A stretch of 39,686 bases of DNA from positions 1 through 39,686 of the forward strand of contig CALKXD010000273.1 of NCBI GenBank assembly GCA_938003855.1, in the 5' to 3' direction. The position numbers were made by a program, and so were the translations under genes. This DNA comes from an uncultured Granulosicoccaceae bacterium (GTDB taxonomy: Bacteria; Pseudomonadota; Gammaproteobacteria; Granulosicoccales; Granulosicoccaceae). A model generated the notes under the pieces. It was not told the DNA's origin. It saw only the letters and a program-made list of their open reading frames with translations, and made no database searches. Numbering within the stretch: the first letter of the stretch is position 1; every line of letters begins with the position of its first letter. Positions 17,486-25,432 of this stretch are shown here, one piece after another.

Positions 17486-18235
17486 ATGGCCGTGATCTGG
17501 CAGAAAAAAGTGTCGGCAAACCACTATGAGGTGCGGACAGCCGGAAATTCCGTTCGGTTATATAAAAATGGTGTTTTCCACTCGCAGTGGAATGACCAGA
17601 GACCATTGTCGAACGGGGTCTGGGATCTGTTGTTTCTGCCAGCTCTGTTTTATCCGGTACAGCGTGTCAAGCGGGTGTTGGTGCTGGGCGTCGGTGGCGG
17701 CGCAGTAATTAATCAGTTTTCCTGTTTGCTCCAGCCGGAGACAATTATCGGGGTGGAGCTTGATCCCGTGCACCTGATGGTTGCCCGTCGATTCTTTGGC
17801 GTCAATGGCAACGCGGTGGAATTGGTGGAGGCCGATGCGCTGAGTTGGCTGGCAAATTATCGTGGTGAGAAATTCGATATCATTATTGAGGATCTGTTCA
17901 CCGAAGTAGATGGCGAGCCTGTGCGGGTGGCACCTGCCGGTGAAGCATGGCTTTCGGCGCTACTCAGTCACCTGCAACCCCACGGCAGTCTGGTTATCAA
18001 CTTTGAAGATGCAGCGCAAATGCGAAACAGTACGCCGCCTTATCTTGCCTGCAAGGGTGAGCGCCCTGATGCCAGATTCCGGTTTACACAACCCAGCTAT
18101 GGCAACAGTGTCTGTGCGTTCATGGGGCAGGAGGGTTCTGTGCCGTGGCTGAGAAAGCAACTTGATGTTGCTCTCGCGCCGTATCCTGCCTGCCGCGCGA
18201 CCGGGCAGAAGTTTAAAATCAGAAGAGTCAAATAA
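17486..18235 (+). CDS. Spermidine-synthase-like SAM-dependent methyltransferase-fold protein
   Basis: This 249-residue protein has the Rossmann fold used by spermidine synthases and methyltransferases. The glycine-rich motif I is RVLVLGVGGGAVINQF at about residues 62-77, the acidic end of strand 2 is IGVELDP near 88-94, and FDIIIEDLF occupies the motif IV position. It has a short N-terminal beta-rich part, as in SpeE-like proteins, but lacks the normal SpeE catalytic Asp-rich loop. A polyamine-synthase role is therefore doubtful and the substrate is unknown. It is divergent from mtaB across 69 bases. The ATG at 17486 has no strong ribosome site. Confidence 0.7.
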   Translation: MAVIWQKKVSANHYEVRTAGNSVRLYKNGVFHSQWNDQRPLSNGVWDLLFLPALFYPVQRVKRVLVLGVGGGAVINQFSCLLQPETIIGVELDPVHLMVARRFFGVNGNAVELVEADALSWLANYRGEKFDIIIEDLFTEVDGEPVRVAPAGEAWLSALLSHLQPHGSLVINFEDAAQMRNSTPPYLACKGERPDARFRFTQPSYGNSVCAFMGQEGSVPWLRKQLDVALAPYPACRATGQKFKIRRVK

Positions 18236-18315
18236 ATGGCGAAATAGTGTTTCGCTAGTGGACAATTAACCAAATTTGACGCCCGACAACGCACTTACTA
18301 ACCAACTTGTTAGGG

Positions 18316-18321
18316 TATAAT
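18316..18321 (+). promoter_or_regulatory. Probable -10 box of the promoter for the giant coiled-coil gene
   Basis: TATAAT at 18316-18321 lies 106 bases before the ATG at 18427. The base run CTTACT at 18294-18299, 16 bases upstream, could act as a weak -35. The rest of the 191-base gap (18236-18426) contains an AAGAGGA ribosome site just before the start and a small 6-base hairpin GCGAAA/TTTCGC at 18239-18255 without a T-run. Confidence 0.5.
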
Positions 18322-18426
18322 GGCGCTGATGTGAGTACGGCAATCTGTTGATTGGCCGCTGCGAAATGCCAGCCAGATTCGGTTGGCGGCAGTCACTTAG
18401 CAGTACTATTTCAAGAGGATTTGTAA

Positions 18427-21400
18427 ATGGCTGACAACCAGCAAGATGACAGGAAAACACTGCGCGACGGGCACGCGGTCTATCGCGAAGATATTCGCGA
18501 CAAACATTTGCTGCCAGATGAGCCAAATGTCCGTAAATCCCTGAAATACGGGGCGGTTGGTTTATTGGGTATCGGGGTTGTCGGCATGTGGTCTGGCAAC
18601 GTGCAGCGCGAAGGCCAACTAGCAGAGATCTCAAGAGAAAAAGCACAGGTTGACAGTGAGGTAGTACAGCTGACGAGCACTCTGGACGAAGCAACTGGAA
18701 AAGTTGAAGACTACCAAGCGCAAATTGCAGAATTGAAAAAACAAGTTCAGAGCGCGACAGCAAAGCTCGAAGAGACCGTATCGGACCGTGACTCAAAGCT
18801 GGCCGAGGCTGGAGAGCAGGTGGCGGTTTTGGAACAGCAGATTGTCGAGAAAGAGACAGCGATAACCGAATTGCAGGGTTTGCAGTCATTGGTTGAATCG
18901 CAAATCGGACAGATTTCCGAGCTGGAAGCGATAAAAACGGAGGCCGTCACTGAGATCACATCTCTACGCAGAAAAACGTCTGTGGTGGATTCCCTGCAAG
19001 CGGAAATTGCTGAGCTAACCACCGCGCGCGGTGCCATGGAATCGCGGCTGGTTGATATCGACACGCGTTCGATTGATCTGGCTGAGCGAACGAACACAGT
19101 GACACAAGAACGCGATGATGCCTTGCAGAAACTTGCTGAACTTGATGCAGAAAAGCAAGGAATGGTGTCTGAGCTTGGAATGCTGCGTTCAAGCCTTGCG
19201 GATGGGGCTGAAGCGGCCGACACCCTGAAGCAATCCTATGCTGACCTCGAAGCACAGTCGAACGGGAAATTGTATGAGCTGGAAGGCCAAATCACCGCTC
19301 TGACGGAGGAGTTAGGCGACGGTGAGGCGAAACGAGAAAATCTGCAAAAAAAAGTGGCGGAGCTCAATCAGCAACTTGACGGGATCACCGCAGAAAAGAA
19401 TTCGCTGCAGGCTGAGCTGGCCAGTGGCACGACCCAGATTCAGGTGCTGGGCGCTGAGCGGGATTCTCTGGCCGAGGCACTGGCCACACAGAAGCTTCAA
19501 AGCGCCAACAAAATCGAGGAAGCCGTTGCATCATTTGGTCTGATGTCGACTGAACGGGATGGACTGCAGCAGCAACTGTCGTTGGTCAGTGGCGAGTATG
19601 AAAGCAGCAAAAAGGCGGCAGAAGGTACCATTGCGGATCTTGAAGGCGAGGTTGATGCGCTTAGCAAAGAAGTCGTTAATTTAACGCAGGCGCGTGATGC
19701 GCTGAAGGCAGAAAAAGCCCAGGTTGAGTCTGACCTGGCTGCTTTGTCAGAAGACAGTGAAACTCAGATCGCCTCTTTGACCTCGGAGCGGGATGCGGTG
19801 GCGGGTAACCTTGAGGCATTACAAGCAGACAGTTCCGGCCAGATCAACGAACTGCAATCTCAGGTTAATGGTTTATCGCAGCAAGTGGCTGACCTGACTT
19901 CAGCGAAAGATGTGCTTATCGAAGAAAAAACCAAGGTTGAAACAGATCTCGCTACCTTGATCGAGGAAAGCTCAGGCCAGGTGTCTGCTCTGACATCAGA
20001 GCGTGACGGGATCAGCGACAAGCTTGATCTGTTGCGCGGCGAAAGTTCAGTGAAAATTTCGGGTCTCGAAGATCAGGTGGGCGGCTTGACTCAGGAGGTA
20101 GCCGAACTCACGGCGGTTAGAGATGCACTGAAAGCAGAAAAAACACAGGTTGAGACTGAGCTTGCAGCGCTGCGCGACAGTAGCACTGCGAAAATAACCG
20201 GTCTTGAAGAGCAGGTAGATACACTTTCGCAAGAAGTCGCCTCTCTGGCGGCAACGCGCGACAGCTTGACGGCTGAACAAACCAAAATCGAAGCGGAACT
20301 GGCATCGGTAACGGAGCAGAAGGTGTTAGCAGAGACAGAGCTGACCTCTTTGGCTGATAGCAGTTCCGGTCAAATCACCGCACTGGCAGCCGAGCGCGAA
20401 GATATTGCGGGTCGATTGCAATTGTTAACTGAAGCCAGTGGATCAGAAATTACCGGATTACGCGCGCAGGTCACTGATCTGACCGGGCAGGTTTCTGATC
20501 TTTCGGCGCAACGTGACACCATGGTCGCCGAACTTGAAGCGTTGCAGGATGAAAAGCAGAAGCTGGCAGCAGAAAGCGAAAGTAAACTTGGATTATTTCA
20601 GGCTGATGTCATGCAGCTGACCAAAGAACGTGACGACATGACTTCACGGTCTGATGCCTACCGTGCTGAGACGCAGGCGACTCTGGCGATGCTGGAGTCA
20701 GATATTGATGACTTAAACGGGCAGATAGAAACACTGGCAGCTGAGCGCGGGGCGCTGGAAAAACGCAACCTCGAAGGTGAGCAGTCTCTGGCAGATCTGC
20801 GTGGTGAACGGGATGTGATTCAAGCGCGTCTGGACGAACTCGCCGCGAGTGGCTCAGAAAAAATAGAGAGCTTGCAGGGGCAGATTGCATCGATGGAAGG
20901 AGAGCTCTCGGATTTGACCGCGGAACGTGATCGGCTCAATACTGACTTACAAGCTGCTGCAGAGAACAACTCGTTGCTCAGTAGCTCACGCGATATGGTG
21001 AGCAGGGAGAAATCGCTGCTGCAGGGAATCGTCGACAGTGAGCGGGCCGCCGGTCAAGAAAAGAGAGTACAGCTGGAAGAGCAGGTGGCTGCCCTGAACA
21101 CAGAGCTCAGCGCCGTCAAAGCCAGTGAGCAGGAGGCCGCAGCGCAGGTGGCCGATATGGACCGCCAACTCAATGAAATGAGGCTGGCAAGAGATTCTGT
21201 CGCCACAGAGCGCAACGGTTTGTTTTCGCAAATACAGAGCAGTCAAGCGCAGATTGGTGAGTTGGACAGTTTACTGGCCGATCTGAACCTTCGTCTAGCC
21301 AGCGATGCCGAGCAGCGCTCTTCGTTGCAACAGGAGCTGGATGGTTTAAAGCTGGAAAATTCCCAGCGTGTAGCTTCGTTACAGGCCACAGTGGATGAGC

Positions 21401-23070
21401 TAAGTAATCAGAATTCGACCATTCTGGAAGACCGCGCAGCTATGGAGGCAAAGCTCAATGCTGCGCTGGCTGACAGTACCAATGCCTCTACCGCGCTGGA
21501 AGCACAATTGCTGGAGGTGTCTCAGCGTCGGGATGCTCTGTTGGCAGAGTTGGAAAGCCTCAACGCCGACAATTCAGCAACGCTTGATAAACTGAACGGT
21601 GATCTTGGTGCCTTGACTCAAGCAAAGGCAGCCGCGGACAAGGAGCTTGCCGAGGTGGTGGCGGCCAAGTCGGCGGTTGAGGGCGAACTCGCCGATGCGT
21701 TAGCTGCCAGGACAGCTATTGAGGGTGAGCTTGCCGATGCTGCGCAAGCCAAAGCGGCGGTTGAGAGTGAGCTCGCCGGTGTAACGGAGGCTAAGGTTGC
21801 GTTGGAAAGCGAGCTTGCCAGTGTCACTGATGCGAAGGCTGCTGTAGAGAGTGAACTTGCCGGTGTTGCAGAGGCTAAGGTTGCCCTGGAAGCTGAACTT
21901 GCCAGTGTCACGGAAGCCAAGGCTGCCGTAGAGAACAACCTTGCCAGTGTCACAGCTGCCACGGCTGCGGTGGAGAGTGAGCTTGCACGTATGGCGGCAG
22001 CACAGACTGCTGTTGAGAGTGATTTGGCCGGTGTGGTCGATGAGAAAGCAGGGCTTGATGCCGACTTTGCAGCGCTGGCCGCAGAGAAAGCCGCAACCGA
22101 AGCTGAGCTTGCCGGGCTGGTGGAAGCTAAGGCGGGGCTCGACGCTGAACTTGAAGCGGCACTCAGCAAGGCCACGGAGCTTGCTGCAACCGGAAAAAGT
22201 CTTGCCGAGGAACGGGACTACCTGCTTGGTTTACTGGATAATGAGCGAGATTTGCTGCACGCAGCAACGACAGACAAGGAAGCTCAGAGTGAGCGTATCG
22301 CTGACCTGGACGGCGAGCTTGTTGCGCTCAAGGGCGAGCTTGAAACTGCCCGGGCAGCCAGCGAGCAACGTGGTGATCAGACACAGATGCTTGAAACTCA
22401 GGTAGATAAATTTGAGGGACAAATTGACAAGCTGAACACGCAGCTGTCGGCGCTGTCTGAGTCGCGGGATGCAGCACGACGAGAGCTTGATGATTTACGT
22501 AGTAATCTTGACAACGCGGAAGAGCAGTTAATTAGCTCGCGTCGTGAGATTGATCAGTTGATGGCGGTGAAAGTATCAACTGAAGATAAGTTACGCGCCG
22601 ATCAGGTAAGAGCGATCGATGTTGGTGAGTCTGTGACAACGAGCTTGCTGGATGCGGGTGTTAACGATGCTACGGTGCGGGTAAGAAGTGATAATTCGAT
22701 CGGTATTCGAGTCGCCAGTGGCAGCTTGTTTACGACGGGAAGTACAACGGTGAGTCCCGAAGGACAATCGGTGCTGGGTATCGTTGGTGACACGATCGGT
22801 GGTTATGATGACTACGGCATTCGTGTTGAAGGCCACACTGACAACATCCCCATAGGTGAAGCACTGGCACAGGTCTACAAGAGCAACTGGGAACTATCGG
22901 TGGCGCGGGCTGCGTCAGCGGTTCGGTATCTGAGCAGTCAGGGCGGGATCGAAGCCAATCGTATGTCTGCGGTAGGTTTTGGCGAGTACAATCCCGTGGC
23001 CGATAATGAGACCGATGCCGGTCGCGAGCAGAACCGTCGTGTCGAGATAGTGCTTTACCCGAGACGATAG
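18427..23070 (+). CDS. Giant membrane-anchored coiled-coil protein with MotB/OmpA-type peptidoglycan-binding domain
   Basis: This 1547-residue protein starts with about 40 polar cytoplasmic residues, then one membrane helix at about 41-55 (GAVGLLGIGVVGMW). There is no cleavable signal. Residues 60-1400 or so are an almost unbroken heptad-rich coiled coil of Glu, Leu, Ala, Gln and Ser. The last 130 residues are an OmpA/MotB domain: VEGHTDNIPI with Asp1472, SNWELSVARAASAVRYL with Arg1494, and GFGEYNPVADNETDAGREQ, the pattern that holds the peptidoglycan peptide. The inferred layout is cytoplasmic N terminus, periplasmic rod and wall-bound C terminus. The coil contains two repeat families, listed separately. 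A good ribosome site (AAGAGGA) precedes the ATG. Its function is unknown; envelope spacing, anchoring of a large machine or cell-shape work are guesses. Confidence 0.9.
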   Translation: MADNQQDDRKTLRDGHAVYREDIRDKHLLPDEPNVRKSLKYGAVGLLGIGVVGMWSGNVQREGQLAEISREKAQVDSEVVQLTSTLDEATGKVEDYQAQIAELKKQVQSATAKLEETVSDRDSKLAEAGEQVAVLEQQIVEKETAITELQGLQSLVESQIGQISELEAIKTEAVTEITSLRRKTSVVDSLQAEIAELTTARGAMESRLVDIDTRSIDLAERTNTVTQERDDALQKLAELDAEKQGMVSELGMLRSSLADGAEAADTLKQSYADLEAQSNGKLYELEGQITALTEELGDGEAKRENLQKKVAELNQQLDGITAEKNSLQAELASGTTQIQVLGAERDSLAEALATQKLQSANKIEEAVASFGLMSTERDGLQQQLSLVSGEYESSKKAAEGTIADLEGEVDALSKEVVNLTQARDALKAEKAQVESDLAALSEDSETQIASLTSERDAVAGNLEALQADSSGQINELQSQVNGLSQQVADLTSAKDVLIEEKTKVETDLATLIEESSGQVSALTSERDGISDKLDLLRGESSVKISGLEDQVGGLTQEVAELTAVRDALKAEKTQVETELAALRDSSTAKITGLEEQVDTLSQEVASLAATRDSLTAEQTKIEAELASVTEQKVLAETELTSLADSSSGQITALAAEREDIAGRLQLLTEASGSEITGLRAQVTDLTGQVSDLSAQRDTMVAELEALQDEKQKLAAESESKLGLFQADVMQLTKERDDMTSRSDAYRAETQATLAMLESDIDDLNGQIETLAAERGALEKRNLEGEQSLADLRGERDVIQARLDELAASGSEKIESLQGQIASMEGELSDLTAERDRLNTDLQAAAENNSLLSSSRDMVSREKSLLQGIVDSERAAGQEKRVQLEEQVAALNTELSAVKASEQEAAAQVADMDRQLNEMRLARDSVATERNGLFSQIQSSQAQIGELDSLLADLNLRLASDAEQRSSLQQELDGLKLENSQRVASLQATVDELSNQNSTILEDRAAMEAKLNAALADSTNASTALEAQLLEVSQRRDALLAELESLNADNSATLDKLNGDLGALTQAKAAADKELAEVVAAKSAVEGELADALAARTAIEGELADAAQAKAAVESELAGVTEAKVALESELASVTDAKAAVESELAGVAEAKVALEAELASVTEAKAAVENNLASVTAATAAVESELARMAAAQTAVESDLAGVVDEKAGLDADFAALAAEKAATEAELAGLVEAKAGLDAELEAALSKATELAATGKSLAEERDYLLGLLDNERDLLHAATTDKEAQSERIADLDGELVALKGELETARAASEQRGDQTQMLETQVDKFEGQIDKLNTQLSALSESRDAARRELDDLRSNLDNAEEQLISSRREIDQLMAVKVSTEDKLRADQVRAIDVGESVTTSLLDAGVNDATVRVRSDNSIGIRVASGSLFTTGSTTVSPEGQSVLGIVGDTIGGYDDYGIRVEGHTDNIPIGEALAQVYKSNWELSVARAASAVRYLSSQGGIEANRMSAVGFGEYNPVADNETDAGREQNRRVEIVLYPRR
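19630..20448 (+). repeat. Coding repeats of about 71 residues within the giant coiled-coil gene
   Basis: Four related consecutive segments encode residues 402-472 (71), 473-543 (71), 544-589 (46) and 590-674 (85). Each begins with a pattern like I-x-x-L-x-x-Q/E-V-x-x-L-S/T-Q-E/Q-V-x-x-L and continues with R/K-D-x-L-x-x-E-x-T/A-K/Q-V/I-E-x-x-L. The third lacks the terminal 25 residues containing TSERD. The fourth has 14 extra residues, equal to the unit of the second repeat family. A fifth, weaker start (ITGLRAQVTDLTGQV) begins at residue 675. Confidence 0.8.
21619..22164 (+). repeat. Thirteen tandem 42-base (14-residue) coding repeats
   Basis: Thirteen in-frame units of exactly 14 residues cover residues 1065-1246, each close to the form x-AK-A-A-V-E-S-E-L-A-x-V-x. 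Two heptads per unit keep the coiled-coil register. Units 5-8 alternate between EAKVALESELASVT-like and AKAAVESELAGVA-like forms, so a 28-residue (84-base) higher-order duplication is visible. The DNA is also alike between units, which suggests recent expansion. Confidence 0.9.
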
Positions 23071-23101
23071 CGTGCTTCTGTGATGCAGAGGCGATTGTAC
23101 G

Positions 23102-23139
23102 GCGAGAGACAGGGATGGGCCTGTCTCCGCTGTTTATCT
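23102..23139 (+). terminator. Probable intrinsic terminator after the giant coiled-coil gene
   Basis: The stem is GAGACAGG (23106-23113) pairing with CCTGTCTC (23120-23127) around a six-base loop. It is extended by GCG/CGC (23102-23104 and 23128-23130) with one bulged A, and followed by TGTTTATCT. It lies 32 bases after the stop codon. The T-tract is interrupted, so termination may be partial. Confidence 0.6.
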
Positions 23140-23161
23140 AATAGTCGAGACCGGCGAGTTT

Positions 23162-23752
23162 ATGCGCATACCTCTGTTCCCGTTGTCCAGCATTGTTTTG
23201 CCTGGCGGATTGCTGCCGCTACGCCTGTTTGAGCGGCGTTATCTGGATATGGTGCGGGACTGTTTCCGGCAACAGTCTGGTTTCGGTGTGTGCCTGGTCA
23301 AGCAAGGCGGGGAGGTGGGCGATGCTGCGTTGCCTTATCCATGTGGAACCCTGATAAAAATAATTGACTGGGATCAGGATGACGGTGGTTTGCTGAACAT
23401 TGTTGTGCAGGGTGAGCAGAAATTTCGAATCACCGAAACCAGCGTTGACGACGCTCAACTGCTGTCTGGTGAGGTCGAGCTTCTGCCTCTCGAGGTACCG
23501 GCGCCAGTGCCTGATGATCTCTCCTACCTGCAGGACTCCATGCAGCAGATTCTGCGACAGGTCGCACCGTCAATTGAGTATCAGCAACCGCAGTTTGATG
23601 ATGCGTTGTGGCTGGGTAGTCGCTATGTTGAGTTACTGCCGGTGCCAGGGGATGTCAAACACGAGTTGGTGGCGATGAATGATCCTGTAGGTCGGCTCAG
23701 ATCGATTGCAGATTTAATGGCTGCATTTTCAGTGGCGGTGCAAGACTCCTGA
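23162..23752 (+). CDS. Stand-alone Lon substrate-binding (LON N-terminal) domain protein
   Basis: This 196-residue protein matches the N-terminal domain of Lon protease without any ATPase or protease part. It opens with IPLFPLSSIVLPGGLLPLRLFERRYLDMV, the family signature, and continues with the beta-rich core (GTLIKIIDWDQDDGGLLNIVVQGEQKF) and a helical C-terminal part. Such proteins are common in proteobacteria and their role is not well defined; binding of unfolded protein or a partner is presumed. It begins 91 bases after the giant gene, beyond the terminator, and converges with argA across 24 bases. Confidence 0.88.
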   Translation: MRIPLFPLSSIVLPGGLLPLRLFERRYLDMVRDCFRQQSGFGVCLVKQGGEVGDAALPYPCGTLIKIIDWDQDDGGLLNIVVQGEQKFRITETSVDDAQLLSGEVELLPLEVPAPVPDDLSYLQDSMQQILRQVAPSIEYQQPQFDDALWLGSRYVELLPVPGDVKHELVAMNDPVGRLRSIADLMAAFSVAVQDS

Positions 23753-23776
23753 CCAGTGATGCGGGTGGCGCTGTTG

Positions 23777-25144
23777 CTATTGCAGATCCAGTGTATAGAG
23801 CTTTGAGCCCCGGTTGGATTGGTCGCATAAATTGTTGCGAATGTCTGGTAGCTGCTGCAGGTCAGCCGGTACAAAACCTTGCTCACGAAACCAGTGGCCA
23901 CTGCGCGTGGTGAGTGCGAAAAGGCTGATGCAGTGCATTTTTCTAGCGGCCTTTATCAGGTACTGAACCAGTTCTGCAGCCTTTCCGCTGTCGCGAAATT
24001 TAGGGTGTACGGCAAGGCAGCCGAGTTCTGCTTGATTGTCGTAGACAGTCAAGCTGGCGCACCCCATGACACTGCCATCGCGTTCGGCGACAATAAACTC
24101 TGCCAGCTGTCTTTCGAGATCCTGCTTTGAGCGGTTGCGCAGTGTGCCATCGTCAATGAGCGGTTGGATCAATTGCATGATACCAGCAACATCACGATTG
24201 CTGGCGGGGCGAATGGTGTCGTAAGAGCCGGAGTCGACCAGCAGCCCGCTGCCGTCGCGAGTAAGTAGCTCCTTTAAAAGAGCACCATCTTGCTCGCTAC
24301 TGACGATGTGGCATCTTTTAACACCATTGCGACAAGCGTGCAGAGAGCGCTCGATTATAGATTGAAGCGGTAGCAGCGACTCTGGTAGGGATTGTGCCGA
24401 AAAGGAGGAATCAGTGGCTGAAATTTCACGCAGTGCGAATGCTTTATCGGCAGATTGGCAGGTGGCATCCTGGTGAAGAAAGATCAGTTTTTCAGCGTTC
24501 AGATCGATGGCCGCCTGTAGCGCGACATCTTCGGCATGCAGGTTAAACAACTCTCCGGTAGTGGAGTAACCTATCGGCGACAGCAACACCACCATACCGT
24601 TGTCAAGTAACTGCCGGACCTTGCTCTTGCGGAATTTTCTGACTTCACCGGTATGACAGTAGTCGATACCAAGGCGTATGCCGTAGGGTTTCGCAACGAC
24701 AAAATTACCGCTGCAAACGGTCACCTGCGCCCCTGACATCGGTGTGTTTGGCAGGCCGGAGGAGAATGCGGATTCAATCTGGCAGCGAATTTTACCTAAG
24801 GCAGCGTGTAAAGCCGGCAGTACAGTGCTGTCTGTGATGCGAACTTTGTCGCTGCTGGCCACCGCAGGTTGATCTGCGAGGGCGGGTGGACCGAAGTGTG
24901 CTTCGATTCCGCTTGCCGTCATCTCCGCATCGATTTGCGGGCGCATGCCGTGGACCAGTACCAGTCGAACACCCATATGACTGAGCAGCGTCAGGTCGTG
25001 GATGAAGCTTGCAAACCCCGCGCTATTGAGTAGCTCCCCGTTAAACCAGATCACCAGCGTACTGTCGCGATGCGAATTGATGTACGGCGAGGTATGGCGC
25101 AGCCAGTGGATAGGGAAATCGGTGCTGCCTTGATCTGACGTCAT
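23777..25144 (-). CDS. argA: Amino-acid N-acetyltransferase (N-acetylglutamate synthase)
   Basis: This 455-residue enzyme catalyses the first step of arginine synthesis, acetylating glutamate with acetyl-CoA. Residues 1-295 or so form the amino-acid-kinase-like domain that binds arginine for feedback control (WFNGELLNSAGFASFIHDLTLL, LVLVHGMRPQID, GMVVLLSPIGYSTTGELFNL). Residues 305-455 are the GNAT acetyltransferase domain, with DVAGIMQLIQPLIDDGTLRNRS, VMGCASLTVYDNQAELGCLAVHP and the CoA-binding FRDSGKAAEL. Domain order and length are those of the classical gammaproteobacterial ArgA. The ATG at 25144 has no strong ribosome site and no clear ArgR box was seen upstream. Confidence 0.96.
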   Translation of the reverse strand: MTSDQGSTDFPIHWLRHTSPYINSHRDSTLVIWFNGELLNSAGFASFIHDLTLLSHMGVRLVLVHGMRPQIDAEMTASGIEAHFGPPALADQPAVASSDKVRITDSTVLPALHAALGKIRCQIESAFSSGLPNTPMSGAQVTVCSGNFVVAKPYGIRLGIDYCHTGEVRKFRKSKVRQLLDNGMVVLLSPIGYSTTGELFNLHAEDVALQAAIDLNAEKLIFLHQDATCQSADKAFALREISATDSSFSAQSLPESLLPLQSIIERSLHACRNGVKRCHIVSSEQDGALLKELLTRDGSGLLVDSGSYDTIRPASNRDVAGIMQLIQPLIDDGTLRNRSKQDLERQLAEFIVAERDGSVMGCASLTVYDNQAELGCLAVHPKFRDSGKAAELVQYLIKAARKMHCISLFALTTRSGHWFREQGFVPADLQQLPDIRNNLCDQSNRGSKLYTLDLQ

Positions 25145-25335
25145 GGTAGTAATGTATCACTGAGAATTAGTTCGTGCGTCACCTGCGACGCGGTATTTTC
25201 TCCGAGATCAGCCCGATTGGTGTTGTTTCGGCCTATCAAGAGGGGTTTTCACCAGACAATCATACGATAACGGAACCATAAGCATGCAATGGGGTTCTAA
25301 TTTTCGTTGAGTGGACTTCTTCTGCACACGGACGC

Positions 25336-25362
25336 TTGCGATTCTGTCGTCGACGCTATACT
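25336..25362 (+). promoter_or_regulatory. Possible promoter of the Deg7-like protease gene
   Basis: TATACT at 25357-25362 resembles a -10 box. TTGCGA at 25336-25341 could be the -35, with a short 15-base spacer. It lies about 70 bases before the proposed TTG start. The rest of the 288-base gap between argA and this gene (25145-25432) shows no other feature that I can support. Confidence 0.4.
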
Positions 25363-25432
25363 TGTAAGGCCGATGTCGGGTAACCGCTATAGTGGGTGGC
25401 TCCGGTGTCACTGACTCATCCTGGATAAACTT

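Noticed and set aside
18239-18255. Hairpin GCGAAA/TTTCGC after the methyltransferase gene as terminator
   Set aside because: Only six base pairs and no following T-run.
18266-18889. 207-residue minus-strand frame over the start of the giant gene
   Set aside because: It covers the promoter and start of a well-supported gene, has no domain and is Arg/Pro/Leu-rich as expected from an antisense shadow.
21619-22164. Repeat array considered as CRISPR
   Set aside because: Units are contiguous without spacers, in frame and encode heptads; no cas genes in the window.
21618-22175. 185-residue Ala/Ser-rich reading frame on the minus strand
   Set aside because: It mirrors the 42-base tandem repeats of the giant gene; low-complexity product, no ribosome site, antisense to a clear gene.
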